NCBI GenBank assembly: GCA_026126205.1
Contig: JAHCJP010000004.1
Location: forward strand, 1-64,000
Source of the DNA: Maricaulaceae bacterium
Lineage (GTDB): Bacteria > Pseudomonadota > Alphaproteobacteria > Caulobacterales > Maricaulaceae
Reading direction: 5' to 3'
DNA length: 64,000 bases
In this document: positions 34,784 through 44,888 of the stretch, in pieces
Position numbering within the stretch: the first letter of the stretch is position 1
Layout of the letters: each line of letters starts with the position of its first letter
Translations under genes and position numbers: made by a program
Notes under the pieces: generated by a model
The model's input: only the letters and a program-made list of their open reading frames with translations
Databases searched by the model: none
What the model was told of the DNA's origin: nothing

Positions 34784-35125
34784 TCAGGGCCGGCCCGGAA
34801 AGATGGTCACATACTGGATGCGCACGTCGGGAAAACTGTCGACGAACTGCACGGTGAAATCCGGGAAGCTGTCCACCATCCGCCAGCGGCCGCAGGAATC
34901 GGGAAAGCTGGACACGGTCTGCACGCGCAGGTCCGGGAAGCTGGTGACGATCTGCACCTTGATATCGGGAAAGCTGGTCACCTCCCGCACGTTTCCATAC
35001 AGGCGCACGCCGTTGAACATGCAGTCGGCGCCCACGCGCCGCTCCGCCGCGCCGGCCAGCCCCGCGGGCAGGACGATGGCGGCGGCCAGGCCGAGCGGAA
35101 GTATGCGCCGTGCGCCTGTTCCCAT
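34784..35125 (-). CDS. Exported protein with six SFPD-type repeats
   Basis: This 113-residue protein has a signal peptide (RILPLGLAAAIVLPAGLAGAA) and then six repeats of about 10-14 residues built on V-x-[ST]-S-F-P-D-x-x-V-Q: EVTSFPDIKVQ, IVTSFPDLRVQ, TVSSFPDSCGRWR, MVDSFPDFTVQ, FVDSFPDVRIQ and YVTIFPG. The period suggests a small beta-solenoid or prism in the periplasm. Two cysteines (DCMF and DSCG) may pair. I recall similar SFPD-repeat proteins in other bacteria but know no function. It lies between pntB and rimM on the same strand. Confidence 0.8.
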   Translation of the reverse strand: MGTGARRILPLGLAAAIVLPAGLAGAAERRVGADCMFNGVRLYGNVREVTSFPDIKVQIVTSFPDLRVQTVSSFPDSCGRWRMVDSFPDFTVQFVDSFPDVRIQYVTIFPGRP

Positions 35126-35168
35126 GCGCGCGATGCTGGGCGAAGAATGCGGCGGGACGGGGGCGCCC

Positions 35169-36572
35169 CTAATGCATCGACTTGACGATGCTCTCGGTCA
35201 TCTTCTTGGCGTCGCCCAGCAGCATCATGGTGTTGTCCCGGAAGAACAGCGAGTTGTCGATGCCGGCATAGCCGGAGCCGAGCGAGCGCTTGATGAAGAA
35301 CACCGTGCCGGCCTTCCACACCTCCAGCACCGGCATGCCGAAAATCGGGCTTTGCGGGTCTTCCTTGGCGGCGGGGTTGGTGACGTCGTTGGCGCCGATG
35401 ACGAAGGCGACGTCGGCGTTGGAGAATTCCGAATTGATGTCCTCCAGCTCGAACACCTCGTCATAGGGCACCTGCGCCTCGGCCAGCAGCACGTTCATAT
35501 GCCCCGGCATGCGGCCGGCAACGGGGTGGATGGCGTAGGCCACGTCCACACCCTCGGCCTTCATGGCGTCGGCCATTTCCTTCAGCGCGTGCTGGGCCTG
35601 GGCCACGGCCATGCCATAGCCGGGTACGATGATCACCTTGCGGGCGTTCTTCAGGATGAAGGCCGCGTCCTCGGCCGAGCCCTGCTTGACCATGCCTTGC
35701 GGCCCGCCGTCGGCCGGCCCGGCGCTCTCGCCCCCGAAGCCGCCGAGGATCACCGAGATGAAGGACCGGTTCATGCCCTTGCACATGATGTAGGACAGGA
35801 TCGCCCCGGACGAGCCGACCAGGGCCCCGGTGATCAGCAGCGCCGTGTTCTCCAGGGTGAAGCCCAGTGCCGCCGCCGCCCATCCCGAATAGGAATTGAG
35901 CATCGAGATCACCACCGGCATGTCGGCCCCGCCGATGGGGATGATCAGCGTCACCCCCAGCACGAAGGCGATCAGGGTGAGGATCCAGAAGGCGGTCTTG
36001 GCCTCGCCGCCCGAGGCGACGAGGAACACCACGAACACCGCGATGGCGACGCCCATGCCGAGATTCAGCCAGTGCTGGCCCTTGAACACAACCGGTGCGC
36101 CGGAGACCAGGCCCTGCAGCTTGGTGAAGGCCACCACCGAACCGGTGAAGGTGATCGCGCCGATGGCCGAGCCCATGGCGAGTTCGAACAGCGACAGGCC
36201 TTTCAGACCGCCGCCCGCCGTAGCGATGCCGAAGGCCTCGGGCCGGTAAAGGGCGGCGGCGGCGACCAGCACCGCGCTCATCCCCACCAGGCTGTGGAAG
36301 GCGGCGACCAGTTGCGGCATCGCCGTCATCGGGATGCGCCGCGCGATCACCGCGCCGATGGTCCCGCCCACGGCGATCCCGGCGATGATCAGCACCAGCG
36401 TCATGCCCGACGCCCCGGCGAGGATCAGGGTGACCCCGATGGCGATGGCCATGCCGGCCATGCCGAAATAATTGCCCCGGCGCGAGGTTTCCGGGCTCGA
36501 CAGCCCGCGCAGCGCCAGAATGAAGAATATGCCGGCGGCGAGATACAGGATGGCGGCGATATTGGGGCTCAT
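35169..36572 (-). CDS. pntB: NAD(P) transhydrogenase subunit beta
   Basis: PntB carries the proton channel and the NADP(H)-binding domain III of the proton-translocating transhydrogenase. The 467-residue protein has eight to nine membrane helices and then the domain III signatures VIIVPGYGMAVAQAQHAL, AIHPVAGRMPGHMNVLLAEA and FVIGANDVTNPAA. It begins at the ATG overlapping the hepT stop (ATGA), so it is coupled to a toxin-antitoxin gene that splits the pnt operon. Confidence 0.96.
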   Translation of the reverse strand: MSPNIAAILYLAAGIFFILALRGLSSPETSRRGNYFGMAGMAIAIGVTLILAGASGMTLVLIIAGIAVGGTIGAVIARRIPMTAMPQLVAAFHSLVGMSAVLVAAAALYRPEAFGIATAGGGLKGLSLFELAMGSAIGAITFTGSVVAFTKLQGLVSGAPVVFKGQHWLNLGMGVAIAVFVVFLVASGGEAKTAFWILTLIAFVLGVTLIIPIGGADMPVVISMLNSYSGWAAAALGFTLENTALLITGALVGSSGAILSYIMCKGMNRSFISVILGGFGGESAGPADGGPQGMVKQGSAEDAAFILKNARKVIIVPGYGMAVAQAQHALKEMADAMKAEGVDVAYAIHPVAGRMPGHMNVLLAEAQVPYDEVFELEDINSEFSNADVAFVIGANDVTNPAAKEDPQSPIFGMPVLEVWKAGTVFFIKRSLGSGYAGIDNSLFFRDNTMMLLGDAKKMTESIVKSMH

Positions 36573-36913
36573 GGCGTCATATCCTTGATGGCGCGTTCGA
36601 GGCTTTCGATCAGGGGCGGCAGGTGATCGCGGATCGTGACCACCAGAATTTCGGGATCGATGGCGTGATAGCCGTGGATGATGCGATTCCGCATGCCGAT
36701 GGCTTTTCCCCAGGGGATGTCCGGAAGCCGTTTGCGGTCGGCTTCGGTCACGCGCGTGGCGGCCTCGCCGATCAGCTCCACGGCGCGCGAAACCGCGAAC
36801 AGTTTTTCCGTATCCGCCGCCAGCGCCTTCGCGTCGAGATCCCCGAGGAAATCCCGGGCGTTGCGTGAGAACGCCAGCATGTCCGTCAGGTGCAGGCGGG
36901 TTTTCGGGTTCAT
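36569..36913 (-). CDS. hepT: HepT-like ribonuclease toxin
   Basis: HepT is the HEPN-domain RNase of MntA/HepT toxin-antitoxin systems. The 114-residue protein carries the RX4HXY active site as RNRIIHGY (Arg75, His80, Tyr82) after the conserved SRAVELIGEAATRV helix. It overlaps the mntA stop by one base and the pntB start by four. The position inside an energy-metabolism operon is unusual. Confidence 0.92.
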   Translation of the reverse strand: MNPKTRLHLTDMLAFSRNARDFLGDLDAKALAADTEKLFAVSRAVELIGEAATRVTEADRKRLPDIPWGKAIGMRNRIIHGYHAIDPEILVVTIRDHLPPLIESLERAIKDMTP

Positions 36914-37218
36914 CAGGCGGCGACCAGCTCCCTGTCTGCGAACTCGCGCCAGTGCGGGGCGAGGCCGGAGCGCACGATCACGTCCACCTTGCGGCCGAGG
37001 GCCTGCGACAGCTCCTCCTCCATGGCGGCGATGTCGAACATGGACGGCCGCCCGGTGCGGTCGGCCAGCACGTCGATATCGCTGTCCGGGCGGGCCTCGC
37101 CGCGCGCCAGCGAACCGACGACGCCGATAATGCGCAGGCCGTAGCGGCGTTCAGCGCCCGCCGCGTGTGCGCGCAGCAAGCCCAGAACGTCCTCCAGCCG
37201 GGGCGGGGCTGCGGGCAT
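36913..37218 (-). CDS. mntA: MntA-like nucleotidyltransferase antitoxin
   Basis: MntA antitoxins neutralise HepT by adding AMP near its active-site Tyr. The 101-residue minimal nucleotidyltransferase has the GSX10DXD motif in VVGSLARGEARPDSDIDV (Ser36, Asp47, Asp49) and a third acidic residue in KVDVIV. The active site is intact, which fits an enzymatic (type VII) antitoxin. It starts three bases after pntA2 and overlaps hepT by one base. Confidence 0.92.
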   Translation of the reverse strand: MPAAPPRLEDVLGLLRAHAAGAERRYGLRIIGVVGSLARGEARPDSDIDVLADRTGRPSMFDIAAMEEELSQALGRKVDVIVRSGLAPHWREFADRELVAA

Positions 37219-37221
37219 GGT

Positions 37222-37557
37222 CTATTCCCCGCCTTCGGATTTGGCGGGCGCGGCCGGACGCTCCTTCTTCCGGTACATGGCCAGCATGCGCTGGGTGACC
37301 AGGAAGCCGCCGAAGATGTTGACGCTGGCCAGCACCACGGCGGCGAGGCCGGCCCAGCGGGCGAGCCCCCCTTCCTCCACCATCGGCGCCGCCGCGGCCA
37401 GCAGCGCGCCGACGATGATGACGGAGGAGACGGCGTTGGTGACGCTCATCAGCGGCGTGTGCAGGGCCGGGGTGACCGACCAGACCACGTAATAACCGAC
37501 GAAGATCGCCAGCACGAAGATGGCGAGGCGGTAGACATTCGGGTCGATGGCTTCCAT
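37222..37557 (-). CDS. pntAB: NAD(P) transhydrogenase subunit alpha, part 2 (membrane part)
   Basis: In alphaproteobacteria PntA is split in two. This 111-residue part supplies three to four membrane helices (LAIFVLAIFVGYYVVW, SVTNAVSSVIIVGALLAAA and AGLAAVVLASVNIFGGFLV) with the VTPALHTPLMSVTNAVS signature. It lies nine bases after part 1 and is followed by mntA-hepT before pntB. Confidence 0.93.
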   Translation of the reverse strand: MEAIDPNVYRLAIFVLAIFVGYYVVWSVTPALHTPLMSVTNAVSSVIIVGALLAAAAPMVEEGGLARWAGLAAVVLASVNIFGGFLVTQRMLAMYRKKERPAAPAKSEGGE

Positions 37558-37566
37558 CGGCGCCTC

Positions 37567-38688
37567 CTATTTCAGGCTGTCATGGACGACCGCGCCATCG
37601 CGGGTCAGCGCCATGGCGGTGATGATTTCGTCTTCCCAGTGCGGAGCCTTGCCGCCCTTGTCGTCGGCAAGCAGCGGCGACAGCGCCAGCAGGTTGCGGG
37701 CGTAGAGCGAGCTGGCGTCGGCGGCCAGCCGGGCCGGAAGATTGGTGAAGCCGGCGATTTTCACGCCCCCGGCGTCGACGATCTCGTCTGGTTTCGTCAG
37801 TTCGCAATTGCCGCCCTGGGCGGCGGCGAGATCGATGATCACCGCGCCGGAATGCATGGAGGCGGCCATCGCCTTCGTCACCAGTTTCGGCGCCGGGCGG
37901 CCGGGAATCAGGGCGGTGGTGACCACCACATCCTGTTTGGCGATATGGGCGGCGATCAGCTCGGCCTGTTTGGCCTGGTAGGCCTTGCTCATTTCCTTGG
38001 CGTAGCCGCCGGCGGTCTCGGCGGCCTTGAACTCCTCGTCCTCCACGGCGATGAATTTCGCGCCCAGCGAGGCCACCTGCTCCTTCGCCGCCGGGCGCAC
38101 GTCGGTGGCGGATACCACGGCGCCGAGGCGCCGGGCGGTGGCGATGGCCTGCAGCCCCGCCACGCCGGCGCCCATCACGAACACCTTGGCCGGGGCGATG
38201 GTGCCGGCGGCGGTCATCATCATCGGAAAGGCGCGGCCATAGAGATGCGCCGCCTCGATCACCGCGCGATAGCCGGCCAGGTTCGACTGGCTGGACAGCG
38301 CGTCGATCGACTGCGCGCGGGTGATGCGGGGGGTGAACTCCATCGCCAGCGCGTCGACGCCGGCCTTGGCGCAGGCCGCGGCCAGCGCCTTGTTCCCGTG
38401 CGGCTCCAGCAGGCCGGCCAGCACGGCGCCTTTCGGGAATTTCGCGATCGTTGCGGTCTCAGGCGCGCGCACGGTGAAAACCGCGTCGGCGCCTTTCAGG
38501 ACCGCAGCGGCGGTTCCGATGCTGGCCCCGGCCTCCTTGTAGGCCTCGTCCTGAAAGCTGGCGGCCAGGCCGGCCCCGGATTCGACGGCGACCTGGTGGC
38601 CGCCTTCAACAAGCTTCTTCACCGTGCCTGGCGTGGCGGCGACGCGTGTCTCGCCCGCGTGGGTCTCTTTCAGAATCGCGATTTTCAT
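37567..38688 (-). CDS. pntAA: NAD(P) transhydrogenase subunit alpha, part 1 (NAD-binding)
   Basis: This 373-residue cytosolic domain I binds NAD(H). It resembles alanine dehydrogenase: KETHAGETRVAATPGTVKKL at the N-terminus, the Rossmann segment FVMGAGVAGLQAIATARRLGA and the mobile-loop region near RPAPKLVTKAMAASM. Together with pntA2 and pntB it makes NADPH at the expense of the proton gradient. Confidence 0.95.
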   Translation of the reverse strand: MKIAILKETHAGETRVAATPGTVKKLVEGGHQVAVESGAGLAASFQDEAYKEAGASIGTAAAVLKGADAVFTVRAPETATIAKFPKGAVLAGLLEPHGNKALAAACAKAGVDALAMEFTPRITRAQSIDALSSQSNLAGYRAVIEAAHLYGRAFPMMMTAAGTIAPAKVFVMGAGVAGLQAIATARRLGAVVSATDVRPAAKEQVASLGAKFIAVEDEEFKAAETAGGYAKEMSKAYQAKQAELIAAHIAKQDVVVTTALIPGRPAPKLVTKAMAASMHSGAVIIDLAAAQGGNCELTKPDEIVDAGGVKIAGFTNLPARLAADASSLYARNLLALSPLLADDKGGKAPHWEDEIITAMALTRDGAVVHDSLK

Positions 38689-38767
38689 GCGGCCGACGGC
38701 GCTCCCCTGCGGCTGAAGCCGCGGGCAGACTGCGCGAATTCGCCCGAAAGGGGAAGGGGTCGTAAAG

Positions 38768-39067
38768 TCAGTTCAGAAGGGCGCCGGCCAGCATCGTCAC
38801 CAGGCCGGAAATGACCGTCACAACGGCCAGCGCGCCCAGCGTCACATACCACCAGGTGCTCAGTCTCAGCGCCAGGCCGATCAGGCCGCCCGCGACCAGG
38901 CTGATGATCATGGCTGTGAACCAGCCCGTGTCAGTTGTGAAGGTCAGCGACAGGAACAGCACCGACACAGCGATCAGTCCGCAGGACCACATGGTCAGCT
39001 TCATGAAGGTCGAGAAGGTCGCGCTCTGGCCGCTGATGTCCATCTTGCCGCGATCATAGCCAGCCAT
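38768..39067 (-). CDS. aa3-type cytochrome c oxidase subunit IV-like membrane protein
   Basis: The 99-residue protein starts MAGYDRGKMDISGQSATF and continues TFMKLTMWSCGLIAVSVLFL, which resembles the small bacterial aa3 oxidase subunit IV family (PF07835); such genes often sit beside pnt genes in alphaproteobacteria. It has an extra helix pair at the C-terminus. The ATG at 39067 is used because the family motif follows directly. Involvement in the oxidase is inferred. Confidence 0.65.
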   Translation of the reverse strand: MAGYDRGKMDISGQSATFSTFMKLTMWSCGLIAVSVLFLSLTFTTDTGWFTAMIISLVAGGLIGLALRLSTWWYVTLGALAVVTVISGLVTMLAGALLN

Positions 39068-39151
39068 GGGTCCGGTCTCCGTCTGCTCTGAAAGCCCGGG
39101 GCGGGATAACATGCGTCCGCGCGCCCGCCAAGCGGGTTTGGAGCTGCATAT

Positions 39152-40102
39152 TCAGCCTGCCTGCCGCCCCCAGCCGGAGGCGAACAGCGCCTCCAGCGCC
39201 GCGGCGACGGCCAGCGGCTGATCGAGGATCAGATGGTGCTGGCTTTCCGGGATAGAGACCATCGGCCAGCTCCCGCCCAGCGCCGCGCGCATGAACCCCC
39301 ACACCTCGTCGGTGACCAGCGCCGACTGCGCGCCGCGGATGAAGGCCATCGGGCATTTCAGGGCGGCGAGAATCTCGGCCGGCTTGCGCCGGGCGTAATG
39401 CATTTTCGGCCACAGATTGGGGTCGAACTTCCAGGTCCAGCCGGCGCCGTCGGGCCCGCTGACCTCGCGCAGGGCGTTACGGGCGATATGGTCGAGCAGG
39501 AACATGTTTTCGCATGGCTGGTGCGGCAGCAGGCGGAATCGCGCCAGCGCCGCCTCCAGCGACGGGTACACCTTGCCGCCGCGCCGGGGCGGGGGCGAGG
39601 TGCGCTGTTTCTCCGGCTCGCGCACCGGGCTGTCCAGCACCGCGGCGCCGGCCAGCCGGTCGCCGAACTCCAGCGCGCAGGCGATGGTCACGAAGCCGCC
39701 GAAGGAATGTCCGGCCACGAAGGGCGCGCCGGCCTCGAAGGCGCCGCCGGCCTCGCCCGCCGCCCGCACTTCGCGGGCGTAGAGCTCCATATGATATTCC
39801 TCGCGCCAGCCCGACGCGCCCATGCCGGTCAGGTCCAGCGCCACCACCCGGCGCTCCACCGCCAGGAAGGGGGCGATGGCGTCCCACCATTCCTTGTGGG
39901 CGGCGCCGCCATGAATCAGGATCAGGCCCGGCGCGCCGCGTTCGCCCCAGGTGCGGTAGACGACCTCCGCGCCCTCCACCTCCACCGCGGCGTCCTCAAA
40001 CGGCGTCTGCAGCGCGCGCTGGAACCAGTCCGGCGCGGCCGGGCGCTTTCCGGCGAGCGGGGCGAGGGGGGCGGGAAGTTCTTTGCGGGTTTCGGCGGCC
40101 AT
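39152..40102 (-). CDS. Alpha/beta hydrolase
   Basis: This 316-residue soluble hydrolase has the fold markers LILIHGGAAHKEWW (oxyanion region), VALDLTGMGASGW, the nucleophile elbow VAGHSFGGFV with catalytic Ser, and a late His in SQHHLILDQP. The substrate cannot be predicted. The N-terminal ~40 residues are a variable extension. It is monocistronic and divergent from the sigma-54 regulator. Confidence 0.88.
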   Translation of the reverse strand: MAAETRKELPAPLAPLAGKRPAAPDWFQRALQTPFEDAAVEVEGAEVVYRTWGERGAPGLILIHGGAAHKEWWDAIAPFLAVERRVVALDLTGMGASGWREEYHMELYAREVRAAGEAGGAFEAGAPFVAGHSFGGFVTIACALEFGDRLAGAAVLDSPVREPEKQRTSPPPRRGGKVYPSLEAALARFRLLPHQPCENMFLLDHIARNALREVSGPDGAGWTWKFDPNLWPKMHYARRKPAEILAALKCPMAFIRGAQSALVTDEVWGFMRAALGGSWPMVSIPESQHHLILDQPLAVAAALEALFASGWGRQAG

Positions 40103-40325
40103 CGGGCGGAGCTAGCCCCGCCCGGCCCCGCCGTCAACGCGCCTTTTCGCATGTGCGAGATGCAGGGCCGCCGCCGCGGCAACGTGGTTAAGCCTGTGTT
40201 GAGGCGGTTTTAGCGCGGTTTTTACCGGTCCTGTCCCATAACGGCGCCATCAAGCGCCCCGCCCAGAACGGGCGGCGAGGTCAAAGACCCGGCGCGATGG
40301 GGCCGAAAAGGCGTAGGTGGGTGAC

Positions 40326-41783
40326 ATGGCGAAGACTGTGCTGGTCGTCGACGACGATCCGACTCAACGCCGCCTGATGCAGGCGGTTATCGAAAAGCAG
40401 GGCTATGCGGCGGACACCGCCGAAAGCGGCGAGGCGGCGCTGGACCGCGTCAGCCGCGGCGGTGTGGACGTGATGCTGCTGGATCTCGTCATGCCGGGCA
40501 TGGACGGGATGGAGACGCTGGAGGCCCTGCGCGTGAAGGCGCCGGACCTGCCGGTGGTGGTGCTGACCGCCCATGGCGGCATCGACACGGTGGTGGGGGC
40601 GATGCGCGCCGGGGCGACCGACTTCTTTGTGAAGCCGGCCAGCCCGGAACGCATCTCGGTCTCGCTGCGCAACGCCCTGAAGGTGAAGACCCTGACCGGC
40701 GAGGTGCAGAGGCTGAAGAAATCGGCCGAGGGCGGACTGACCTTCGCGGACATGATCGCGGGGGCGCCGGCGATGCGCCAGGTGGTGCGGCTGGGCCAGC
40801 GCGCGGCGGCGTCGAACATCCCGATCCTGATCACCGGGGAGTCGGGCGCCGGCAAGGAGCTGATCGCCCGCGCCATCCAGGCCGAGTCCGACCGGGCCGG
40901 CAAACCCTTCGTCACCGTCAACTGCGGCGCGATCCCGGAGAACCTCGTCGAGTCGATCCTGTTCGGCCACGAGAAGGGCTCGTTCACCGGCGCGACCGGC
41001 AAGCACATGGGCAAGTTCCAGGAGGCCGACGGCGGCACCCTGTTCCTGGACGAGATCGGCGAACTGCCGCTGGACATGCAGGTGAAACTGCTGCGCGCGC
41101 TGCAGGAGGGCGAGGTGGACCCCGTCGGGTCCAAGCGCCCGGTGAAGGTGGACGTGCGCATCATCTCGGCCACCAACCGCGACCTGGCCGAACAGGTGAA
41201 GGCCGGGGCGTTCCGCGAGGATTTGTTCTACCGCCTGAACGTGTTCCCGATCGAGGCGCCGCCGCTGCGCGCCCGCAAGGAGGACGTTCCTGCGCTGGTG
41301 CGCCATTTCATCGCCCGCTTCAACGCGCAGGAGAACAAGAGCGTCATCGACGCCGCGCCGGAGACGATGGCGATGCTGGCCGCCCATGACTGGCCGGGCA
41401 ATGTGCGCCAGCTGGAGAACGCGGTGTTCCGCGCCGTGATCCTGGCCGACGGCGATTACCTGTCGCCCGCCGACTTCCCGCAGATCAGCGGCGTCTCGGC
41501 GCCGGTCGCGGCCGCGCCGGAAGCCTCCGGCGGTGACGCGCAGCCCTATCTCAACGGCGCCGCTGCGGCGGCTTCGGCGGCGCAGGCGCCGGTGGAGATC
41601 ATGGACGAGGGCGGGCACCTGCGTTCGCTGGAAGCCATCGAGCGCGACCTGATCAGCTACGCCATCGAGACCTATGCCGGGCGGATGTCGGAAGTGGCGC
41701 GGCGGCTCGGCGTCGGCCGCTCGACGCTGTACCGGAAAGTGCGTGAATACGACCTCGACGTCGACGAGGCGCGGGCCGGCTAG
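40326..41783 (+). CDS. NtrC-family sigma-54-dependent response regulator
   Basis: This 485-residue activator has a receiver domain (Asp53 in [12 protein letters not shown]), an AAA+ domain with Walker [10 protein letters not shown], the sigma-54 contact loop GSFTGA (a normal variant of GAFTGA), Walker [12 protein letters not shown], and a Fis-type HTH at the end ([19 protein letters not shown]). An Ala-rich linker joins the last two domains. No sensor kinase lies nearby, so it is an orphan regulator in this window. The ATG at 40326 starts the receiver fold. The 223 bases upstream contain no gene. Confidence 0.93.
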   Translation: MAKTVLVVDDDPTQRRLMQAVIEKQGYAADTAESGEAALDRVSRGGVDVMLLDLVMPGMDGMETLEALRVKAPDLPVVVLTAHGGIDTVVGAMRAGATDFFVKPASPERISVSLRNALKVKTLTGEVQRLKKSAEGGLTFADMIAGAPAMRQVVRLGQRAAASNIPILITGESGAGKELIARAIQAESDRAGKPFVTVNCGAIPENLVESILFGHEKGSFTGATGKHMGKFQEADGGTLFLDEIGELPLDMQVKLLRALQEGEVDPVGSKRPVKVDVRIISATNRDLAEQVKAGAFREDLFYRLNVFPIEAPPLRARKEDVPALVRHFIARFNAQENKSVIDAAPETMAMLAAHDWPGNVRQLENAVFRAVILADGDYLSPADFPQISGVSAPVAAAPEASGGDAQPYLNGAAAAASAAQAPVEIMDEGGHLRSLEAIERDLISYAIETYAGRMSEVARRLGVGRSTLYRKVREYDLDVDEARAG

Positions 41784-41806
41784 ACGCCGGCCACAGGGGG
41801 GCGGAG

Positions 41807-41837
41807 AAACCCCGCCGGGCGACCGGCGGGGTTTTTC
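41807..41837. terminator. Strong bidirectional terminator
   Basis: CCCCGCCGG (41810-41818), GCGA loop and CCGGCGGGG (41823-41831), flanked by AAA and TTTTT, form a perfect stem with T-tracts for the plus strand. It lies between the NtrC-family gene and the convergent basic-protein gene. Confidence 0.92.
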
Positions 41838-42319
41838 TATTCGCCATCCTTCTTGCCGCCGTCGATGACGCGCAGCGCCGGGCGGGCGGGTTTCGAATCT
41901 TCTGCGGGGGCAGGCTCCGGCGGCGGCGGTTCGGGCGCCGGCGCGATCGCGTCTTCATTGATGTCGCGGCTGCGGCCCGTGCGCGCCGGCGGCTTGCGCT
42001 TGAAACCGCCACCGCGCTTCAGTCCCTTGCCGGGCTTGGCCTGCAGCCCCGATGAACGTTTCAGCGGCTTGCCTTTGCCGTCCGTCTTCTTGCCGATCTC
42101 GCGCATCTTGACGCCCTGCCGCGCCGACAGCGGTTCGGAGAGCGCGCCCTTTTCGGGGTCGTTGAAGGCCGAGCCATAGGCGTTCAGCCGCTGTTCGACC
42201 GAGGCCAGGAACTCCGCCTCCCAGTCCGACAGCGCCTCGCCGCGCGCGGCCCTGGCCCGGATGCGCTCCAATTTGCGCAGGGCGCGGCGGGTCTTGCGTT
42301 CGTCGACCTCTCGCGGCAA
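41837..42319 (-). CDS. Basic, largely disordered hypothetical protein
   Basis: This 160-residue protein has a helical charged N-terminus (RKTRRALRKLERIRARAARG, then SDWEAEFLASVEQRL), a Lys/Gly-rich basic middle and an acidic-Pro segment (EPPPPEPAPAEDSKPA). It could bind nucleic acid but no domain is recognised. The likely start is a TTG with AGGAGG four bases before it. It follows gapR by 15 bases on the same strand. Confidence 0.6.
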   Translation of the reverse strand: MPREVDERKTRRALRKLERIRARAARGEALSDWEAEFLASVEQRLNAYGSAFNDPEKGALSEPLSARQGVKMREIGKKTDGKGKPLKRSSGLQAKPGKGLKRGGGFKRKPPARTGRSRDINEDAIAPAPEPPPPEPAPAEDSKPARPALRVIDGGKKDGE

Positions 42320-42334
42320 GCGGCCTCCTGCGCG

Positions 42335-42613
42335 CTACTCCCCCACGGCGCCCAGATAGACCTCCAGCAGCGCCTCCTGCTCGGCGCGGTCATGGCTGTC
42401 CATCTTGCGGATCGAGATCACCTTGCGGAGGATCTTGGTGTCGAAGCCCATGGCCTTGGCCTCGGCGTAGACCTCCTTCATGTCGTCCGCCACCGCCTTC
42501 TTGTCCTCCTCCAGCCGCTCGATGCGGGCGACGAAGGCTTTCAGCTGTTCGCGCGCCGCGCCGCCGATGGCGGCCGGGGCGGCGACGGTGGAGGAGGCGT
42601 CGTCAGGGGTCAT
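42335..42613 (-). CDS. gapR: GapR nucleoid-associated protein (DUF2312)
   Basis: GapR is an essential alphaproteobacterial chromosome-structuring protein that clamps overtwisted DNA ahead of replication and transcription. The 92-residue product has the whole family core: [40 protein letters not shown] and [13 protein letters not shown]. Its presence supports an alphaproteobacterial origin for this part of the window. Confidence 0.93.
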   Translation of the reverse strand: MTPDDASSTVAAPAAIGGAAREQLKAFVARIERLEEDKKAVADDMKEVYAEAKAMGFDTKILRKVISIRKMDSHDRAEQEALLEVYLGAVGE

Positions 42614-42780
42614 GGGCGTCGAATCCTTGGCTCTTGAAACCGGGGCGCGACCCTAGGCGCTGGCGCGCGCCGCCTCAAGGGCGCGGGCGCAGGCGGTGGA
42701 CCTGCCGCGCGGGAGCGGGCATGTTGCGCGCCGGGCCGCGTCCGCGGCCGCGCCGCAGACCGCACGGGAGACCCCGCGAC

Positions 42781-44409
<1,629 letters not shown>

Positions 44410-44453
44410 TGGCGTGCTGGCTTTCGCGCGCTTCGCGCAGGGGGGCTTGTTGG

Positions 44454-44459
44454 TATAAT
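44454..44459 (+). promoter_or_regulatory. -10-like TATAAT before the AT-rich lipoprotein gene
   Basis: A perfect TATAAT lies 66 bases before the lipoprotein ATG at the point where base composition changes from GC-rich to AT-rich. No good -35 is visible, so the promoter is tentative. Confidence 0.35.
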
Positions 44460-44524
44460 AAGTCGATCCATTGATAAAATACAAGAAGAACTCACAATCA
44501 CCGATTAAATTGAGGAAAGTAAAA

Positions 44525-44860
44525 ATGAAATCACATCATGTTTTCGCAATGTGCCTTGTGTGTTTTTTCATCACTTCGTGTAACGTAGTCGACAATGAAT
44601 TTATAATACACGACCCGGATAACGTCGCCTCCTCCGCTGAGGTCCGATTGTGTGGAAGACGCCTTCAACTTGATAGAGATGAAGGCGTAATCAATGGAAC
44701 AATGCCGATCACGTGCGAAGGCGGTGGCGATATCCTGGTCCTGCTTTCAGAAGGCGGCGAGACCGAGTGTCATATTGGATATGTCACTCCCGGCGCCGTG
44801 CAGGTTTTCGAATTTGCTATTGAAGACCGGCAATGCCGATCGACCCGCAGCCAGCAATAG
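44525..44860 (+). CDS. Small lipoprotein in an AT-rich islet
   Basis: This 111-residue predicted lipoprotein has a signal MKSHHVFAMCLVCFFITSC with lipobox ITSC and a beta-rich mature part with four cysteines (VRLCGRR, ITCEGG, TECHIG and RQCRS). The start is fixed by a GAGGAAA site. The DNA is much richer in A/T than both neighbours, which suggests recent gain. No family recognised. Confidence 0.65.
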   Translation: MKSHHVFAMCLVCFFITSCNVVDNEFIIHDPDNVASSAEVRLCGRRLQLDRDEGVINGTMPITCEGGGDILVLLSEGGETECHIGYVTPGAVQVFEFAIEDRQCRSTRSQQ

Positions 44861-44888
44861 CGGGTCACATACGCGACCCTCACGCCCC

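Noticed and set aside
34803..35000. Regular repeats that at first look like a small CRISPR or tandem array
   Set aside because: They encode the SFPD repeats of an exported protein; unit lengths vary and there are no spacers or cas genes.
36865..38814. Plus-strand open frame of 649 codons across pntA, mntA and pntA2
   Set aside because: It is antisense to four real genes and has no recognisable motif.
41000..41050. GSFTGA instead of GAFTGA in the sigma-54 activator
   Set aside because: Ser at this position is a common natural variant of the loop, so it does not suggest loss of sigma-54 contact.
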